Counted from the stretch's first letter, positions 16,904 through 26,823 are shown. The stretch is DNA of 64,000 bases from a bacterium (GCA_016716565.1 JADJWC010000001.1:248001-312000), one strand, 5' to 3'. Made by a program: numbers and translations. Notes: generated from the sequence alone by a model not told the origin.

Positions 16904-17458
16904 TCAGATCATTTCTGAAAGAAGCTCTTGCCGAGGATTGGCAATGATCACTTTGTTCACAAGCAACCCTTTTTCTGAAACAACTCTTGCCCCGGCATCA
17001 ACAGCACTCGTAACGGCTGCAACATCTCCGGTGACACTGAAAAAGGCTTTCCCGCCAAGAGCCATTGCAAGCCGCAGTTCAACGAGTTGAACTTTTGCGG
17101 CCTTCACTGCTGCGTCTGCAGCCTCAATAAGCGAGGCAACCGAATAAGATTCAACTATTCCGAGTGATTCGAGCATCTGAACGTTGTTGTGACCAACTAT
17201 CGCAGGGAAAATTGTCGGATGAACATTTGGAATTACAAATTGATCAATCACTCCAAATCCAATCGTGTTAACTGCATTATCAACAGCAGAAGTAACGGCA
17301 GCTACATCTCCTGCAATGAGTGTCATATATTTTCCCGAGCAAATTGTTCTTGAGATCATTAATTCTACTTCGGAAGTTTTAAGCATTATATCAGCAGCCT
17401 GAATTCCGGAAGCAATACTTCCCATTTCAATTAATCCGATTGAATTTTTTGTGATCAT
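16904..17458 (-). CDS. pduT: Bacterial microcompartment shell protein, PduT type (tandem BMC)
   Basis: A 184-residue shell protein with two BMC domains (residues about 5-88 and 98-182), each with the signature GDVAAVTSAVD. Such proteins form trimers that act as hexamer-like shell tiles. The closest match I recognise is PduT: the segment SRTICSGKYM places a cysteine (Cys40) at the position that in Citrobacter PduT binds a 4Fe-4S cluster in the trimer pore. It lies 10 bp after a pduS homologue, its known partner. No other shell or enzyme gene of a microcompartment is in the window, so the rest must be elsewhere or absent. Confidence 0.88.
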   Translation of the reverse strand: MITKNSIGLIEMGSIASGIQAADIMLKTSEVELMISRTICSGKYMTLIAGDVAAVTSAVDNAVNTIGFGVIDQFVIPNVHPTIFPAIVGHNNVQMLESLGIVESYSVASLIEAADAAVKAAKVQLVELRLAMALGGKAFFSVTGDVAAVTSAVDAGARVVSEKGLLVNKVIIANPRQELLSEMI

Positions 17459-17468
17459 TTAAACTCCT

Positions 17469-18779
17469 TTATGACTCAATAGAAATACTTGTTGGGGTCA
17501 CTTCTTTAACTTTTCCGGTTATTGATGAGTGAATATTAGCTCCCAATTCACCTTCGGGTACTTTACCGATCAATTGTCCGGTTTTTACCAATTCTCCTTT
17601 TTTCACGACAGCTTGTGCTGGTTTGCCAATATGCTGCTGGAGAGGAATTCTAACACTATTTACTTTTATCTCGTTCGGATTGAACGGCGCTTCAACATCA
17701 TAATCATGTAATTTAAGTTTCATAATTAATTGTGAAAGCGGAACTCTTCTTCCATCTTTAATCGGATGAACTTTAACCGGTTTCTGCTGAACGAATGTTA
17801 TTCCTTCTGCTCTCATTTCAACTTTAGCTTTATCGCAGGCTTCTTTCGGATAAAGATCTTCGGGACAGGCATACAGCGTACACAATCCGCAGGAACAGCA
17901 AAGCTCAGCCATTTGATTCCAAACTGATGAGCCGGTTTTTGTGAATCCGAGTGAACGCATAACTTTATGCGGCTCAACCTGGTAGCCGAGTAAATATCTT
18001 GGACAAAATTCTGTACAGTAGCTACATTGGTCACAAGCTGATTTTCCAATGCGGTGCCAGTTTTGTTCGGGTTGGTTTTTTCTTTTTATTAAATAATGAT
18101 CGGTTGGAAGAACAATAATTCCGGCTGTTGTTTTTGTGATGACTTCGTTTAAATCGAAAGTAAGATGTCCCATCATCACACCGCCAACAAAAACTCCAAA
18201 CTCTTTTACCTTTGCTCCTTCAACAAACTCAATTACATCTTTAAAGCTCGTTCCCACCGGAACAAAAAAGGAAGATGGTTTTCTTACGGCACCAGCAACA
18301 CAAATAAATTTCTTTGTAACGGGAATATCTTTTTCGGCAAGAGATATGTTGTAAAGTGTTTCGACATTGTTGACAACGCAGCCAATATCCAATGGAATGC
18401 CTGCCGGCGGAATTAGTCTGCCTGTTGCAGCATACACCAACTCAAATTCGTCTCCGGAAGGATAAAAATCACCTAGCTTTGTTAATTCCGTTTTTCCATT
18501 GAGATATTTGTTAATTGCTGAAATTGCTTTTGTATTTTTTTCTTTGATCCCGAAGTATCCTTTTTTTGCCGAGGTGGTTTCAATAAGCAGTTCCAGTCCG
18601 CGGGAAATTTCTTTCGGAAAATGAAGCATCAACTCATAATCTTTGTGAATGAGAGGTTCGCACTCGGCTCCATTTGCAAGCACAAATTCAATTTTTGATT
18701 TTGTTTTAACGTGAGATGGAAATCCCGCACCGCCAGCACCAACAACTCCTGCGTTAAATATTTTTTCCGTGAATGTCAT
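17469..18779 (-). CDS. pduS: PduS-like cobalamin/flavin reductase (RnfC-related, 4Fe-4S)
   Basis: A 436-residue iron-sulfur flavoprotein. The order of domains matches PduS: an RnfC-like nucleotide/flavin-binding part (AGVVGAGGAGFPSHVK, then ANGAECEPLIHKDYE), an SLBB segment near residue 170, and two cluster motifs, CDQCSYCTEFCPRYLLGY (Cys249, 252, 255, 259) and CCSCGLC...ACP (Cys294-305), then a C-terminal lipoyl-like domain. Known PduS uses NADH to reduce cob(III)alamin or to pass electrons through the PduT shell cluster. Its stop is 10 bp before pduT and its start overlaps the hemH stop by 4 bp, so hemH-pduS-pduT are one unit. Confidence 0.88.
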   Translation of the reverse strand: MTFTEKIFNAGVVGAGGAGFPSHVKTKSKIEFVLANGAECEPLIHKDYELMLHFPKEISRGLELLIETTSAKKGYFGIKEKNTKAISAINKYLNGKTELTKLGDFYPSGDEFELVYAATGRLIPPAGIPLDIGCVVNNVETLYNISLAEKDIPVTKKFICVAGAVRKPSSFFVPVGTSFKDVIEFVEGAKVKEFGVFVGGVMMGHLTFDLNEVITKTTAGIIVLPTDHYLIKRKNQPEQNWHRIGKSACDQCSYCTEFCPRYLLGYQVEPHKVMRSLGFTKTGSSVWNQMAELCCSCGLCTLYACPEDLYPKEACDKAKVEMRAEGITFVQQKPVKVHPIKDGRRVPLSQLIMKLKLHDYDVEAPFNPNEIKVNSVRIPLQQHIGKPAQAVVKKGELVKTGQLIGKVPEGELGANIHSSITGKVKEVTPTSISIES

Positions 18780-19813
18780 TCGTTGTTAAGAACCATTTCC
18801 TTTAAAGTTTCAATCCACATTGGGTGATCGTTCAGACTTTCAACAAGCTGAACTTTTTTGCCGCCATGCTCTTCGAATAATTTCTGATACTCAACACCTA
18901 TCTCGATTAATGTTTCAAGACAATCTGCAACAAATGCCGGGCTGAAAACTAACAATTTCTTTGCGCCTTTCTTGGCCTGTTCAATTATTGTTTTATCAGC
19001 GAATGGTTCAAGCCATTTTTTATCCAGCCGCGACTGAAAACAAACAGTATACTTTTCTTTTGGAAGATTCAGCTTTTGTGCAATGAGTCTTGTTGTTGCA
19101 TAACAGGTAGCTTTGTAGCAAAACTTATTTGTTTCATTAATTTCCGTTTCACAACTATGCTCTTCGCAGAGAGTTCCATCCTTGTAAACTTTATCAACCT
19201 GTCTGACCGGCAATCCGTGATAACTGAAAAGAACGTGATCATATTCAACAAGATTATATTTTTTCGATTGCTCAACAACCGTATTGATGTACCCTTCATT
19301 ATCATAAAACTGGCTGATGAAACTCACTTCGGGAATTACCCACCACTTGCTAATAATCTTCATTACTTTATCAATCACAGAACCTGTTGTTGCGGATGCG
19401 TATTGCGGAAAGAGGGGAATGACGACCATCTTCTCATAATTTTTTCTATATATCTCCGCAAGGACATCATCAATAGATGGGTTTTTGTATCTCATTGCAA
19501 GATGAACATCAAATTCGTTCTCAAGTGCCTTCTGCAATTTTTCCTGAACTGACTTGCCGTAATAAAGAATCGGTGAGCCCTTAATTCCATTTGGCAATCC
19601 AATGTGTGTCCAAAGTTCATGATAAACTTTTGCAGATTTCGGTGCACGGAACGGAACGATAATCAAATTTACAAGCAGAAATCTTGCAAGTGCTGGAATA
19701 TCAATCACGCGCGGATCATTTAAAAATTCAAAAAGATATTTTCTTACATCGCTCACAGAAGGACTATCGGGCGTGCCCAAGTTTATAAGTAGAACCGCTG
19801 TTTTTAATTTCAT
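18776..19813 (-). CDS. hemH: Ferrochelatase
   Basis: Inserts iron into (copro)porphyrin in heme synthesis. The 345-residue product shows the family hallmarks: LLINLGTPDSP at the N-terminus, FPQYASATTGSV, the catalytic histidine motif FSYHGLPVRQ (near residue 196), YTVCFQSRLDKKWLEP, and the catalytic glutamate region ADCLETLIEIGVEY. Cysteines in the CEEHSCETEI stretch and FCYKATCYATT might bind a metal. It is the first gene of a unit with pduS and pduT, overlapping pduS by 4 bp. Another heme-pathway gene, hemL, is at 25531. Confidence 0.94.
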   Translation of the reverse strand: MKLKTAVLLINLGTPDSPSVSDVRKYLFEFLNDPRVIDIPALARFLLVNLIIVPFRAPKSAKVYHELWTHIGLPNGIKGSPILYYGKSVQEKLQKALENEFDVHLAMRYKNPSIDDVLAEIYRKNYEKMVVIPLFPQYASATTGSVIDKVMKIISKWWVIPEVSFISQFYDNEGYINTVVEQSKKYNLVEYDHVLFSYHGLPVRQVDKVYKDGTLCEEHSCETEINETNKFCYKATCYATTRLIAQKLNLPKEKYTVCFQSRLDKKWLEPFADKTIIEQAKKGAKKLLVFSPAFVADCLETLIEIGVEYQKLFEEHGGKKVQLVESLNDHPMWIETLKEMVLNNE

Positions 19814-19974
19814 AAGTTAATTGTGGATCATAAGTATAAGTTTCAATCTGAAATTTAATAAGTCTTTAAGTTATTAATAAATGTTTTTTGGACTATGCTA
19901 AGTTTGACTCTTGGGTTATTTACGCTTAAGTTTCTGCGAGAATATATCAGTCTGTAATAATTATTATCCCAAAT

Positions 19975-20787
19975 ATGGAACCAATAAAATTTCCGCCATT
20001 AATTTTGAGTTCATGGGAAGAAACACGTGACCGCATTCATAAATATTGCCGTTTGGTTGGTGCAATCCGGGAGGTTTTATCCGAGCCATTGTCAAACGCT
20101 CTTCACACAAATTTACTTCTTTGTAGAAAAGGAATAACAACATCAGCTCTTCCACGAGGCGAAAGATCCGCAGGACAAACTTTTGAAGTGATTATAGAGA
20201 TGAACCGCACCAGGTTATGCATAGAATCTAACTACCGCGAACCCCTGCATATCGCATTGACCGGTCAATCATTAAACGCCCTTTGCGATGAAACCTGCAG
20301 CTTGTTGACTGATATTGGAATTAAACCTCCGCTTGATAGGCCAAGTTTTCTTGAAGGAACGCGGGGCAAGTTCGACAAAGATCATGTTAAAGCATACTGG
20401 CGAGCTTTGAAATCAACAAATAGAATTTTCAAACAAATCAAATCGCAGCTTCCCGGGGATTCGAGTCCTATTCAACTTCACGTTGATACATTGGTGGTTT
20501 CTTTAACATGGTATTGTAAAGATTTCTTTCAGAGCAGTACAATCGAGGAAATCGATTTTGGGTTTTCAACCGGCGATGGACTTTTTCCGGAAGCGCATTT
20601 TTTTATTCAATCTTTCCCCGATAAACGAGAGCTGAAAAATGTTCTTGCTCACGAACCCTCCGATTTTGTTGTCAAGTGTAATTCAAAATTGATTCTACCT
20701 TATTCAGAAGTGAGTAAATCTAGCAACGGAGACGATTTGCTTTACAATTTTTTCAAATCTGCTTACAGCAGTATAGCTACCAGATAA
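19975..20787 (+). CDS. DUF5996 family protein
   Basis: A 270-residue cytoplasmic protein matching my recollection of DUF5996: N-terminus FPPLILSSWEETRDRIHKYC, then the conserved LLCRKGITTSALPRG and an acidic/aromatic C-terminal part with FPEAHFFIQSFP. No catalytic role is established for the family. It is transcribed alone, divergent from hemH. Assignment rests on recalled family pattern. Confidence 0.65.
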   Translation: MEPIKFPPLILSSWEETRDRIHKYCRLVGAIREVLSEPLSNALHTNLLLCRKGITTSALPRGERSAGQTFEVIIEMNRTRLCIESNYREPLHIALTGQSLNALCDETCSLLTDIGIKPPLDRPSFLEGTRGKFDKDHVKAYWRALKSTNRIFKQIKSQLPGDSSPIQLHVDTLVVSLTWYCKDFFQSSTIEEIDFGFSTGDGLFPEAHFFIQSFPDKRELKNVLAHEPSDFVVKCNSKLILPYSEVSKSSNGDDLLYNFFKSAYSSIATR

Positions 20788-20972
20788 CCCTTTTCTCCGA
20801 AGATTCTTCGCCCCAATAAAATATCTCCTGGGAAGCTAAAAACGCAGAAAAATGATTTTTATTTGTCTATTGCCTTGAAAAAAAGCCAGATTATTTTAAA
20901 TTGGTTTTGTCATCTGTGATTTTCTGAAGCGACTGTAGTTACCACAAGAATTAATAAAAAACCGAGGTGAAC

Positions 20973-22301
20973 ATGACTTACAAATCTTATATGCTGCACA
21001 ATTATAAAACTATTCCGCAGGTTGCAAATCTTCCCGAAGATTTAATAGAGGCAATAGACGTTGTCGGGTCGGTCCTGCCATTCAAAACCAACAATTATGT
21101 CGTTGAAAATCTTATTGATTGGAATAATGTTCCGGAGGATCCGATTTATACATTGACATTCCCGCGTAAAAACATGCTTCGCGAGCATCATTACAATAAA
21201 ATAAAGAGCGTTGTATCGAATGGCGCATCAAAAAGCGAGATAAAGGAAGCGGCTAACCAAATCAGGCTCGAGCTCAATCCGCATCCTGCAGGACAGCTGG
21301 ATCATAACGTACCGCAAATTAATGGAGAGAAAATATTTGGGATGCAGCATAAGTACAGAGAAACTGTTCTGTTTTTTCCCGGACAGGGGCAAACATGTCA
21401 TGCTTACTGTACGTTTTGTTTCAGATGGCCTCAGTTTGTTGGGATGGACGAATTAAAATTTGCCTCAAAGCAGGCGGAACATCTCACAGAATATATTTCT
21501 CACAATGAGGATGTAACTGATGTTCTTTTTACCGGCGGCGATCCGCTAATCATGAAAACCAAAATTCTTGAAACTTACATCCGCCCGCTACTAGAAAGTA
21601 ACGTAGAAAATCTTCGCCACATCCGAATAGGAACAAAAGCACTTGCTTACTGGCCTTTCCGTTTCCTTACAGACGATGATGCTGATGATTTATTACGGCT
21701 TTTCAGCGATGTGAAAAAGGCTGGTAAGCATCTTGCATTTATGGCGCATTTCAATCACCCTGTTGAGCTGAAACATCCGGCAGTTAAACAAGCAGTTGAC
21801 CGAATTCTGGAAACAGGAGCCGTAATAAGAACACAGTCTCCAGTATTAAAACATATTAATGATTCTCCCGCTGTCTGGGCGGAAATGTGGCAGAAGCAAG
21901 TTGCGCTCGGATGCATTCCTTATTATATGTTTGTTGCCAGGAATACCGGGGCTGATCATTATTTTTCACTTCCGCTGGTGGACGTCTGGAAATTGTTCAG
22001 AGAAGCTTATCAATCAGTGAGCGGAATTTGCAGAACTGTGCGCGGACCAAGTATGTCATGTTTGCCCGGCAAGATGCAGATTCTTGGAGTAAATGAAATT
22101 GGTGATGAAAAGGTTTTTACATTGCGCTTTATTCAGGGAAGGGGTCCTGATTGGGTTGCAAAATCTTTTTTTGCAAAATTTGATGACAAAGCAACATGGT
22201 ATACCGATTTGAAACCTGCTTTTGAAGAAGATAAATTTTTCTTTACAGATGAGCTTGACAAAATCCTGAAACCTGATGAAGTTGAGGTAGACTTCGAATA
22301 A
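20973..22301 (+). CDS. KamA-family radical SAM aminomutase (lysine 2,3-aminomutase-like)
   Basis: Radical SAM/PLP enzyme of 442 residues. The ATG at 20973 is chosen because GAGG sits 5 bp upstream. The cluster motif CHAYCTFC (Cys142, 146, 149) has the CxxxCxxC spacing, and TGGDPLIM follows. Lys367 in PGKMQILG lies where aminomutases bind PLP. The known family moves an amino group from the alpha to the beta carbon of lysine, glutamate or a protein-bound lysine; the substrate here cannot be assigned. It is followed after 4 bp by an aminotransferase gene, which suggests both act on the same amino acid. Confidence 0.82.
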   Translation: MTYKSYMLHNYKTIPQVANLPEDLIEAIDVVGSVLPFKTNNYVVENLIDWNNVPEDPIYTLTFPRKNMLREHHYNKIKSVVSNGASKSEIKEAANQIRLELNPHPAGQLDHNVPQINGEKIFGMQHKYRETVLFFPGQGQTCHAYCTFCFRWPQFVGMDELKFASKQAEHLTEYISHNEDVTDVLFTGGDPLIMKTKILETYIRPLLESNVENLRHIRIGTKALAYWPFRFLTDDDADDLLRLFSDVKKAGKHLAFMAHFNHPVELKHPAVKQAVDRILETGAVIRTQSPVLKHINDSPAVWAEMWQKQVALGCIPYYMFVARNTGADHYFSLPLVDVWKLFREAYQSVSGICRTVRGPSMSCLPGKMQILGVNEIGDEKVFTLRFIQGRGPDWVAKSFFAKFDDKATWYTDLKPAFEEDKFFFTDELDKILKPDEVEVDFE

Positions 22302-22305
22302 TTTT

Positions 22306-23607
22306 ATGCAGAATAACAATAACTCTTCTTTTGATCTCAGCCTCAACCTGAATGTGCGAGGTATGCCGTTATCGGCAACGCTTCACATCAATGAACTGTC
22401 CAACAAGCTTAAGCAGCAGGGTAAAAAAGTTTACAAGTTTGGGCTGGGACAATCACCTTTTCCGGTTCCAAAAATTATCGTCGAAGAGCTCCGTGTTAAT
22501 GCTTTTCAGAAAGACTATCTTCAGGTTAAGGGATTACTGCCTTTAAGAGAGGCAGTCGCTGATTATCATTCGAGGAGGAACGATCTGCACTGCAGTGCTG
22601 ATGATGTTTTAATAGGTCCCGGTTCCAAAGAGCTAATGTTTATTTTACAGTTTGTTTATTATGGTGAAATACTAATTCCCACACCAAGCTGGGTTTCATA
22701 TGCGCCGCAGGCAAAAATTATCGGACGTCAGACTGTTTGGGTCGATAAAAAAGAATCGTACAGATGGCTGTTGAGACCGGAAGACATTCAGAGGATTTGT
22801 GAAGAAGATCCATCAAGACCTCGTTTGATAATAATGAACTATCCCTCCAACCCAACCGGCGTTACTTACAGTTGGGAAGAGCTGGAAGAAATTGCTTCTG
22901 TTGCAAAGAAATACCGCGTGATTATTCTCTCCGACGAAATTTACGGCGAACTTAATTTTAACGGAACTCACACTTCCATCGCAAGATTTTATCCCGAAGG
23001 AACTATAATTTCCGGTGGATTAAGCAAGTGGTGCGGAGCCGGTGGCTGGAGACTGGGAACATTTACTTTCCCGAAATCACTTTCTGCCTTATCAAATGCT
23101 ATGGCAACAGTTGCAAGCGAAACGTTCACTGCTACAAGCGCACCTATACAATACGCCGCGGTAAAAGCTTTCAAGGGCGGAATGGAAATTGAAAGATACC
23201 TGTGGAATGCAAGAAAGATTTTAAAAGCGCTCGGCATTAAAATTCACGGCTTGTTATCAGATTCGGGGATTGAATGTCCGCTTCCCGAAGGTGCGTTTTA
23301 CCTTTTCCCAAATTTCAAAAATTACGCTGACAAACTCAGGGCAAAGAGTATCCGAACAAGCATGGAACTGACAACAAAGCTGCTTGAGGAAACCGGAGCC
23401 GCGCTTCTGCCCGGAAATGTTTTTGGCAGACCAGCAGAAGAATTTACTGCCCGTTTAGCTTATGTAGATTTTGATGGTTCAAGGGCGCTGGCTGCTGCAG
23501 AAACTATTTCTCCCGAAGATCCGCTGCCCGAAGACTTTATTAATTTATATTGTTCTCACATGTTGGAAGGGGCTAAAAGAATCGTTGATTGGGTAAAATT
23601 TCTTTAA
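22306..23607 (+). CDS. Class I/II aminotransferase (fold-type I PLP enzyme)
   Basis: A 433-residue aspartate-aminotransferase-fold enzyme. The PLP lysine is Lys241 (SGGLSKWCGAGGWRLG). Other family residues are NYPSNPTGVTYSWEELEE, the aspartate of ILSDEIYGEL that contacts the pyridine nitrogen, and a terminal substrate-arginine region (FTARLAYVDFDG). Substrate unknown. It is the second gene of a two-gene operon with the aminomutase-like enzyme, so it may process the same amino acid or its beta isomer (inference). Confidence 0.88.
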   Translation: MQNNNNSSFDLSLNLNVRGMPLSATLHINELSNKLKQQGKKVYKFGLGQSPFPVPKIIVEELRVNAFQKDYLQVKGLLPLREAVADYHSRRNDLHCSADDVLIGPGSKELMFILQFVYYGEILIPTPSWVSYAPQAKIIGRQTVWVDKKESYRWLLRPEDIQRICEEDPSRPRLIIMNYPSNPTGVTYSWEELEEIASVAKKYRVIILSDEIYGELNFNGTHTSIARFYPEGTIISGGLSKWCGAGGWRLGTFTFPKSLSALSNAMATVASETFTATSAPIQYAAVKAFKGGMEIERYLWNARKILKALGIKIHGLLSDSGIECPLPEGAFYLFPNFKNYADKLRAKSIRTSMELTTKLLEETGAALLPGNVFGRPAEEFTARLAYVDFDGSRALAAAETISPEDPLPEDFINLYCSHMLEGAKRIVDWVKFL

Positions 23608-23695
23608 AGATTCTGCCTGCACAAAATATCATTCCTCAAAAAAGTAAAAATTATTAACTTTCCCGGCAAATTTTTTTCTAAATTGAATTTTTCAT

Positions 23696-25519
23696 ATGAG
23701 ATTAAAACCAAGTTTATATTTACTTCTAACCGTATCAGCATCTTTAATTTTGCATGGCTACGCATCGGCTCAAAAAGTCAACATTAAAATTATTGAAACA
23801 AGCGATGTGCATGGTGCTTTGGTTCCTTTTGATTTAATTTATGATACCTCAACCACAAGCTCACTTGCACAGGTTCACACTTACGTGGTATCTCAAAGGA
23901 ATAAAAAAAACCAGGAAGTGATTCTACTTGATAACGGTGATTTAATACAGGGAGACCCTCTTTCTTATTACTACAACTTTGTAAACACAACCGGAAGTAA
24001 TGCGTTTGCCGAAGCGCTAAACTTTATGGGTTATGATGCGGCAACAATTGGAAATCATGATATAGAAGCAGGTCACGATGTCTACGACAATTTCAGATAC
24101 GAAATTAAACTGCCGTGGCTGGCGGCGAATGCAATTAATATTAATAGCGGTGAGCCATACTTTGAACCTTATACGATTATTGAGAGAAGTGGTATTCGCA
24201 TCGCTGTGCTCGGGCTTACAACGCCCGGTGTAACAGGCTGGCTTCCTGAAAAACTTTGGTCAGGAATAGAGTTCGAAGATATGATCGAGTCTGCTGAGAA
24301 GTGGGTTGAAATAATAAAAGCGAAAGAAAATCCTGATCTTCTCGTGGGATTATTTCATGCGGGTGTTGATTATACTTATAGCGGTGAAAACGAAGATACC
24401 TATAAAAATGAAAATGCTTCTCGGCTCGTAGCCGAGAGGGTCCCGGGCTTTGACGTTGTTTTTGTAGGTCATGATCACGCCGGCTGGAATTTCAAAATAG
24501 TAAATGAAGATGGCGACAGCGTGCTGATTCTTGGGCCTCTTTCAAGAGCGAGAACTATTGCTGTTGCTAATATTCAGCTGGAATTCGATAGCTCTTTATC
24601 AAAATGGAATAAAAAGAGTATCTCGGGCAAAATCGTCGAAACAAAAAACTACAAGCCTGATGATCATTTCATGAGTATGTTTCTGTATGATCTGAACGTA
24701 GTAAAAAATTATGTGAACAGACCGATTGGTCAACTAAAGAGTAAGATTTCTTCCAAAGAATCGTTGTTTGGTCCGTCAACGTTTGTCGATTTAATTCACA
24801 ACATTCAATTAGATATTACGAATGCTGATATTTCTTTTACGTCTCCTTTGTCTTTTAATGCCGAAATTGATTCCGGCTGGATTTATGTGAAAGATATCTT
24901 CAAACTATATCACTACGAAAATTATCTTTACACGATGAGTCTAACCGGCGAAGAAATTAAAAACTATCTCGAGTTCTCTTACGGAAACTGGTTTAACGAA
25001 ATGAAAGACGAGAACAACCACCTTCTTCTATTTAAAAAAGACAATGACGGAAACATCAAATATTCTTCGCGATACGGAACTCCGGAAACCGAAGAAAGAT
25101 TTTACAACTACTCTTCCGCAGCAGGAATAAATTATTTTGTGGATGTTTCGAAACCTGCTGGAGAACGGATAATAATAAGTTCATTCTCTGATGGGAGATT
25201 GTTTTATTCTGATTCCTCTTATCTGGTTGCAATAAATTCTTACCGGGGCAGTGGCGGCGGCGGACATTTAACAAGGGGCGCAGGCATTCCACAGGAAGAT
25301 TTAAAAGAAAGAATTGTTTCTTCAACCGACAAAGAGTTCCGTCACTCAATAATTAACTGGATAGAAGAAAAAAAAGTAATTACTCCTGAAATAATCAGCA
25401 CCTGGAAAGCTGTTCCGGAAGATTGGTGGAGGAGGGGGAGAGATAAAGATTACATGCTTCTCTTCGATGAGGCAGCCCCATTACAAGAAATCAAAAGCAT
25501 TGGAAATAAATCACAATAA
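23696..25519 (+). CDS. Exported 5'-nucleotidase / 2',3'-cyclic phosphodiesterase (UshA family)
   Basis: Periplasmic or surface phosphoesterase of 607 residues with a signal peptide ending near YASAQ. The metallophosphoesterase motifs are complete: ETSDVHGALVPF, LLDNGDLIQGDPL, IGNHDIEAGHDVYDN, LFHAGVDYTY and VGHDHAGWNF, giving the usual two-metal site. The C-terminal half (from about residue 340) is the 5'-nucleotidase substrate-binding domain, with the motif RGSGGGGHLTRGAG near residue 520. It should free phosphate and nucleosides from nucleotides for uptake. It stands 11 bp before hemL, though a functional tie is not evident. Confidence 0.9.
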   Translation: MRLKPSLYLLLTVSASLILHGYASAQKVNIKIIETSDVHGALVPFDLIYDTSTTSSLAQVHTYVVSQRNKKNQEVILLDNGDLIQGDPLSYYYNFVNTTGSNAFAEALNFMGYDAATIGNHDIEAGHDVYDNFRYEIKLPWLAANAININSGEPYFEPYTIIERSGIRIAVLGLTTPGVTGWLPEKLWSGIEFEDMIESAEKWVEIIKAKENPDLLVGLFHAGVDYTYSGENEDTYKNENASRLVAERVPGFDVVFVGHDHAGWNFKIVNEDGDSVLILGPLSRARTIAVANIQLEFDSSLSKWNKKSISGKIVETKNYKPDDHFMSMFLYDLNVVKNYVNRPIGQLKSKISSKESLFGPSTFVDLIHNIQLDITNADISFTSPLSFNAEIDSGWIYVKDIFKLYHYENYLYTMSLTGEEIKNYLEFSYGNWFNEMKDENNHLLLFKKDNDGNIKYSSRYGTPETEERFYNYSSAAGINYFVDVSKPAGERIIISSFSDGRLFYSDSSYLVAINSYRGSGGGGHLTRGAGIPQEDLKERIVSSTDKEFRHSIINWIEEKKVITPEIISTWKAVPEDWWRRGRDKDYMLLFDEAAPLQEIKSIGNKSQ

Positions 25520-25530
25520 AATAAATTGGC

Positions 25531-26823
25531 ATGACTATGAAAACCGAGATAAGTAAAAAACTTTTTGAAGAAGCTAAAAAATATATTCCCGGAGGAGTTA
25601 ATTCTCCGGTGCGAGCTTTTAAATCAGTCGGCGGAGACCCGCTGTTCATTAAAAAGGGGATCGGTTCAAAATTTTGGGACGTCGATGGAAACGAGTTTAT
25701 AGATTACATCGGAAGCTGGGGACCGCATCTGTTTGGACACAACCCACCCTTCATTATTGATGCCTTGAAATCAGCAATTGAAGATGGAACTGGTTTCGGA
25801 GCGCCGACTTCAATGGAAGTAGAAATGGCTAAACTAATAACTGATTTAGTTCCTTCAATTGAAATGGTACGAATGGTGAACAGTGGAACCGAAGCAACAA
25901 TGAGCGCTATTCGTGCTGCGCGTGGTTACACCGGAAGAGAAAAATTCATAAAGTTTGAAGGGTGCTATCATGGACACGCAGACTACTTTTTAATTAAGGC
26001 CGGATCAGGAGCTCTGACACTCGGGATTCCCACTTCTCCCGGAGTTACAAAAGGAAATGCTGCGGATACTTTGCTTGCGGGTTACAATGATATCAACTCA
26101 GTTAAGAAACTTGTCTCAGCAAACAAAAATGAAATTGCCGCAATAATTATTGAACCAATTGCCGGGAATATGGGGGTTGTAAAAGGAAAAGACGATTTTT
26201 TAAAAGAGCTTCGTTCAATTTGTGATGAAGAAAAAATAGTTTTGATTTTTGATGAAGTGATGACCGGGTTCCGCGTCGCTTCCGGCGGGGCGCAAGAAGT
26301 ACTTGGTATAAAGCCAGACCTTTCAACATTTGGAAAAATTATTGGCGGAGGCCTGCCTGTCGGGGCTTTCGGTGGGAAAAGAGAAATAATGGAAAAGATT
26401 GCGCCAAGTGGTCCTGTTTACCAGGCGGGAACATTAAGTGGAAACCCTCTTGCTATGTCTGCCGGTTACGCTGCATTAAAACATATCAAAGAAAATCCCG
26501 GCATTTACAAAGAGCTTGAGGAAAAATCTTCTTATCTTGAAAATGGATTTAAAGAAAACCTGAATTCTGTTGGGAAGAATTATGCGATGAATCGTGTTGG
26601 TTCGATGATGTGTATGTTTTTCACGGAACAACCAGTTGATGATTTTAAATCTGCTGTAAGTTCTGATACGAATCTTTACGGAAAATATTTTCACGAGATG
26701 CTGGAACGGGGAATTTATCTTGCGCCCGCACAATTTGAAGCTCTGTTTGTTTCGACTGCACATAGCAAAGAGGATTTAGATAAGACTATTGCGGCGCACA
26801 AAGAAAGTTTAGGAAAACTTTAA
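25531..26823 (+). CDS. hemL: Glutamate-1-semialdehyde 2,1-aminomutase
   Basis: PLP enzyme that makes 5-aminolevulinate from glutamate-1-semialdehyde in the C5 pathway of tetrapyrrole synthesis. The 430-residue product has the family N-terminus (YIPGGVNSPVRAFKSVGG), the substrate-gate region MVNSGTEATMSAIRAARGYTG-like sequence, the Asp of IFDEVMTGFR and the PLP lysine Lys269 in FGKIIGGGLPVGAFGG. The organism therefore makes heme and probably corrinoids from glutamate, and hemH lies elsewhere in the window. Confidence 0.95.
   Translation: MTMKTEISKKLFEEAKKYIPGGVNSPVRAFKSVGGDPLFIKKGIGSKFWDVDGNEFIDYIGSWGPHLFGHNPPFIIDALKSAIEDGTGFGAPTSMEVEMAKLITDLVPSIEMVRMVNSGTEATMSAIRAARGYTGREKFIKFEGCYHGHADYFLIKAGSGALTLGIPTSPGVTKGNAADTLLAGYNDINSVKKLVSANKNEIAAIIIEPIAGNMGVVKGKDDFLKELRSICDEEKIVLIFDEVMTGFRVASGGAQEVLGIKPDLSTFGKIIGGGLPVGAFGGKREIMEKIAPSGPVYQAGTLSGNPLAMSAGYAALKHIKENPGIYKELEEKSSYLENGFKENLNSVGKNYAMNRVGSMMCMFFTEQPVDDFKSAVSSDTNLYGKYFHEMLERGIYLAPAQFEALFVSTAHSKEDLDKTIAAHKESLGKL

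Noticed and set aside
17469..18779. Second rnfC gene
   Set aside because: The cluster spacing, the CCSCGLC motif and the adjacent tandem BMC shell gene match PduS better than RnfC.
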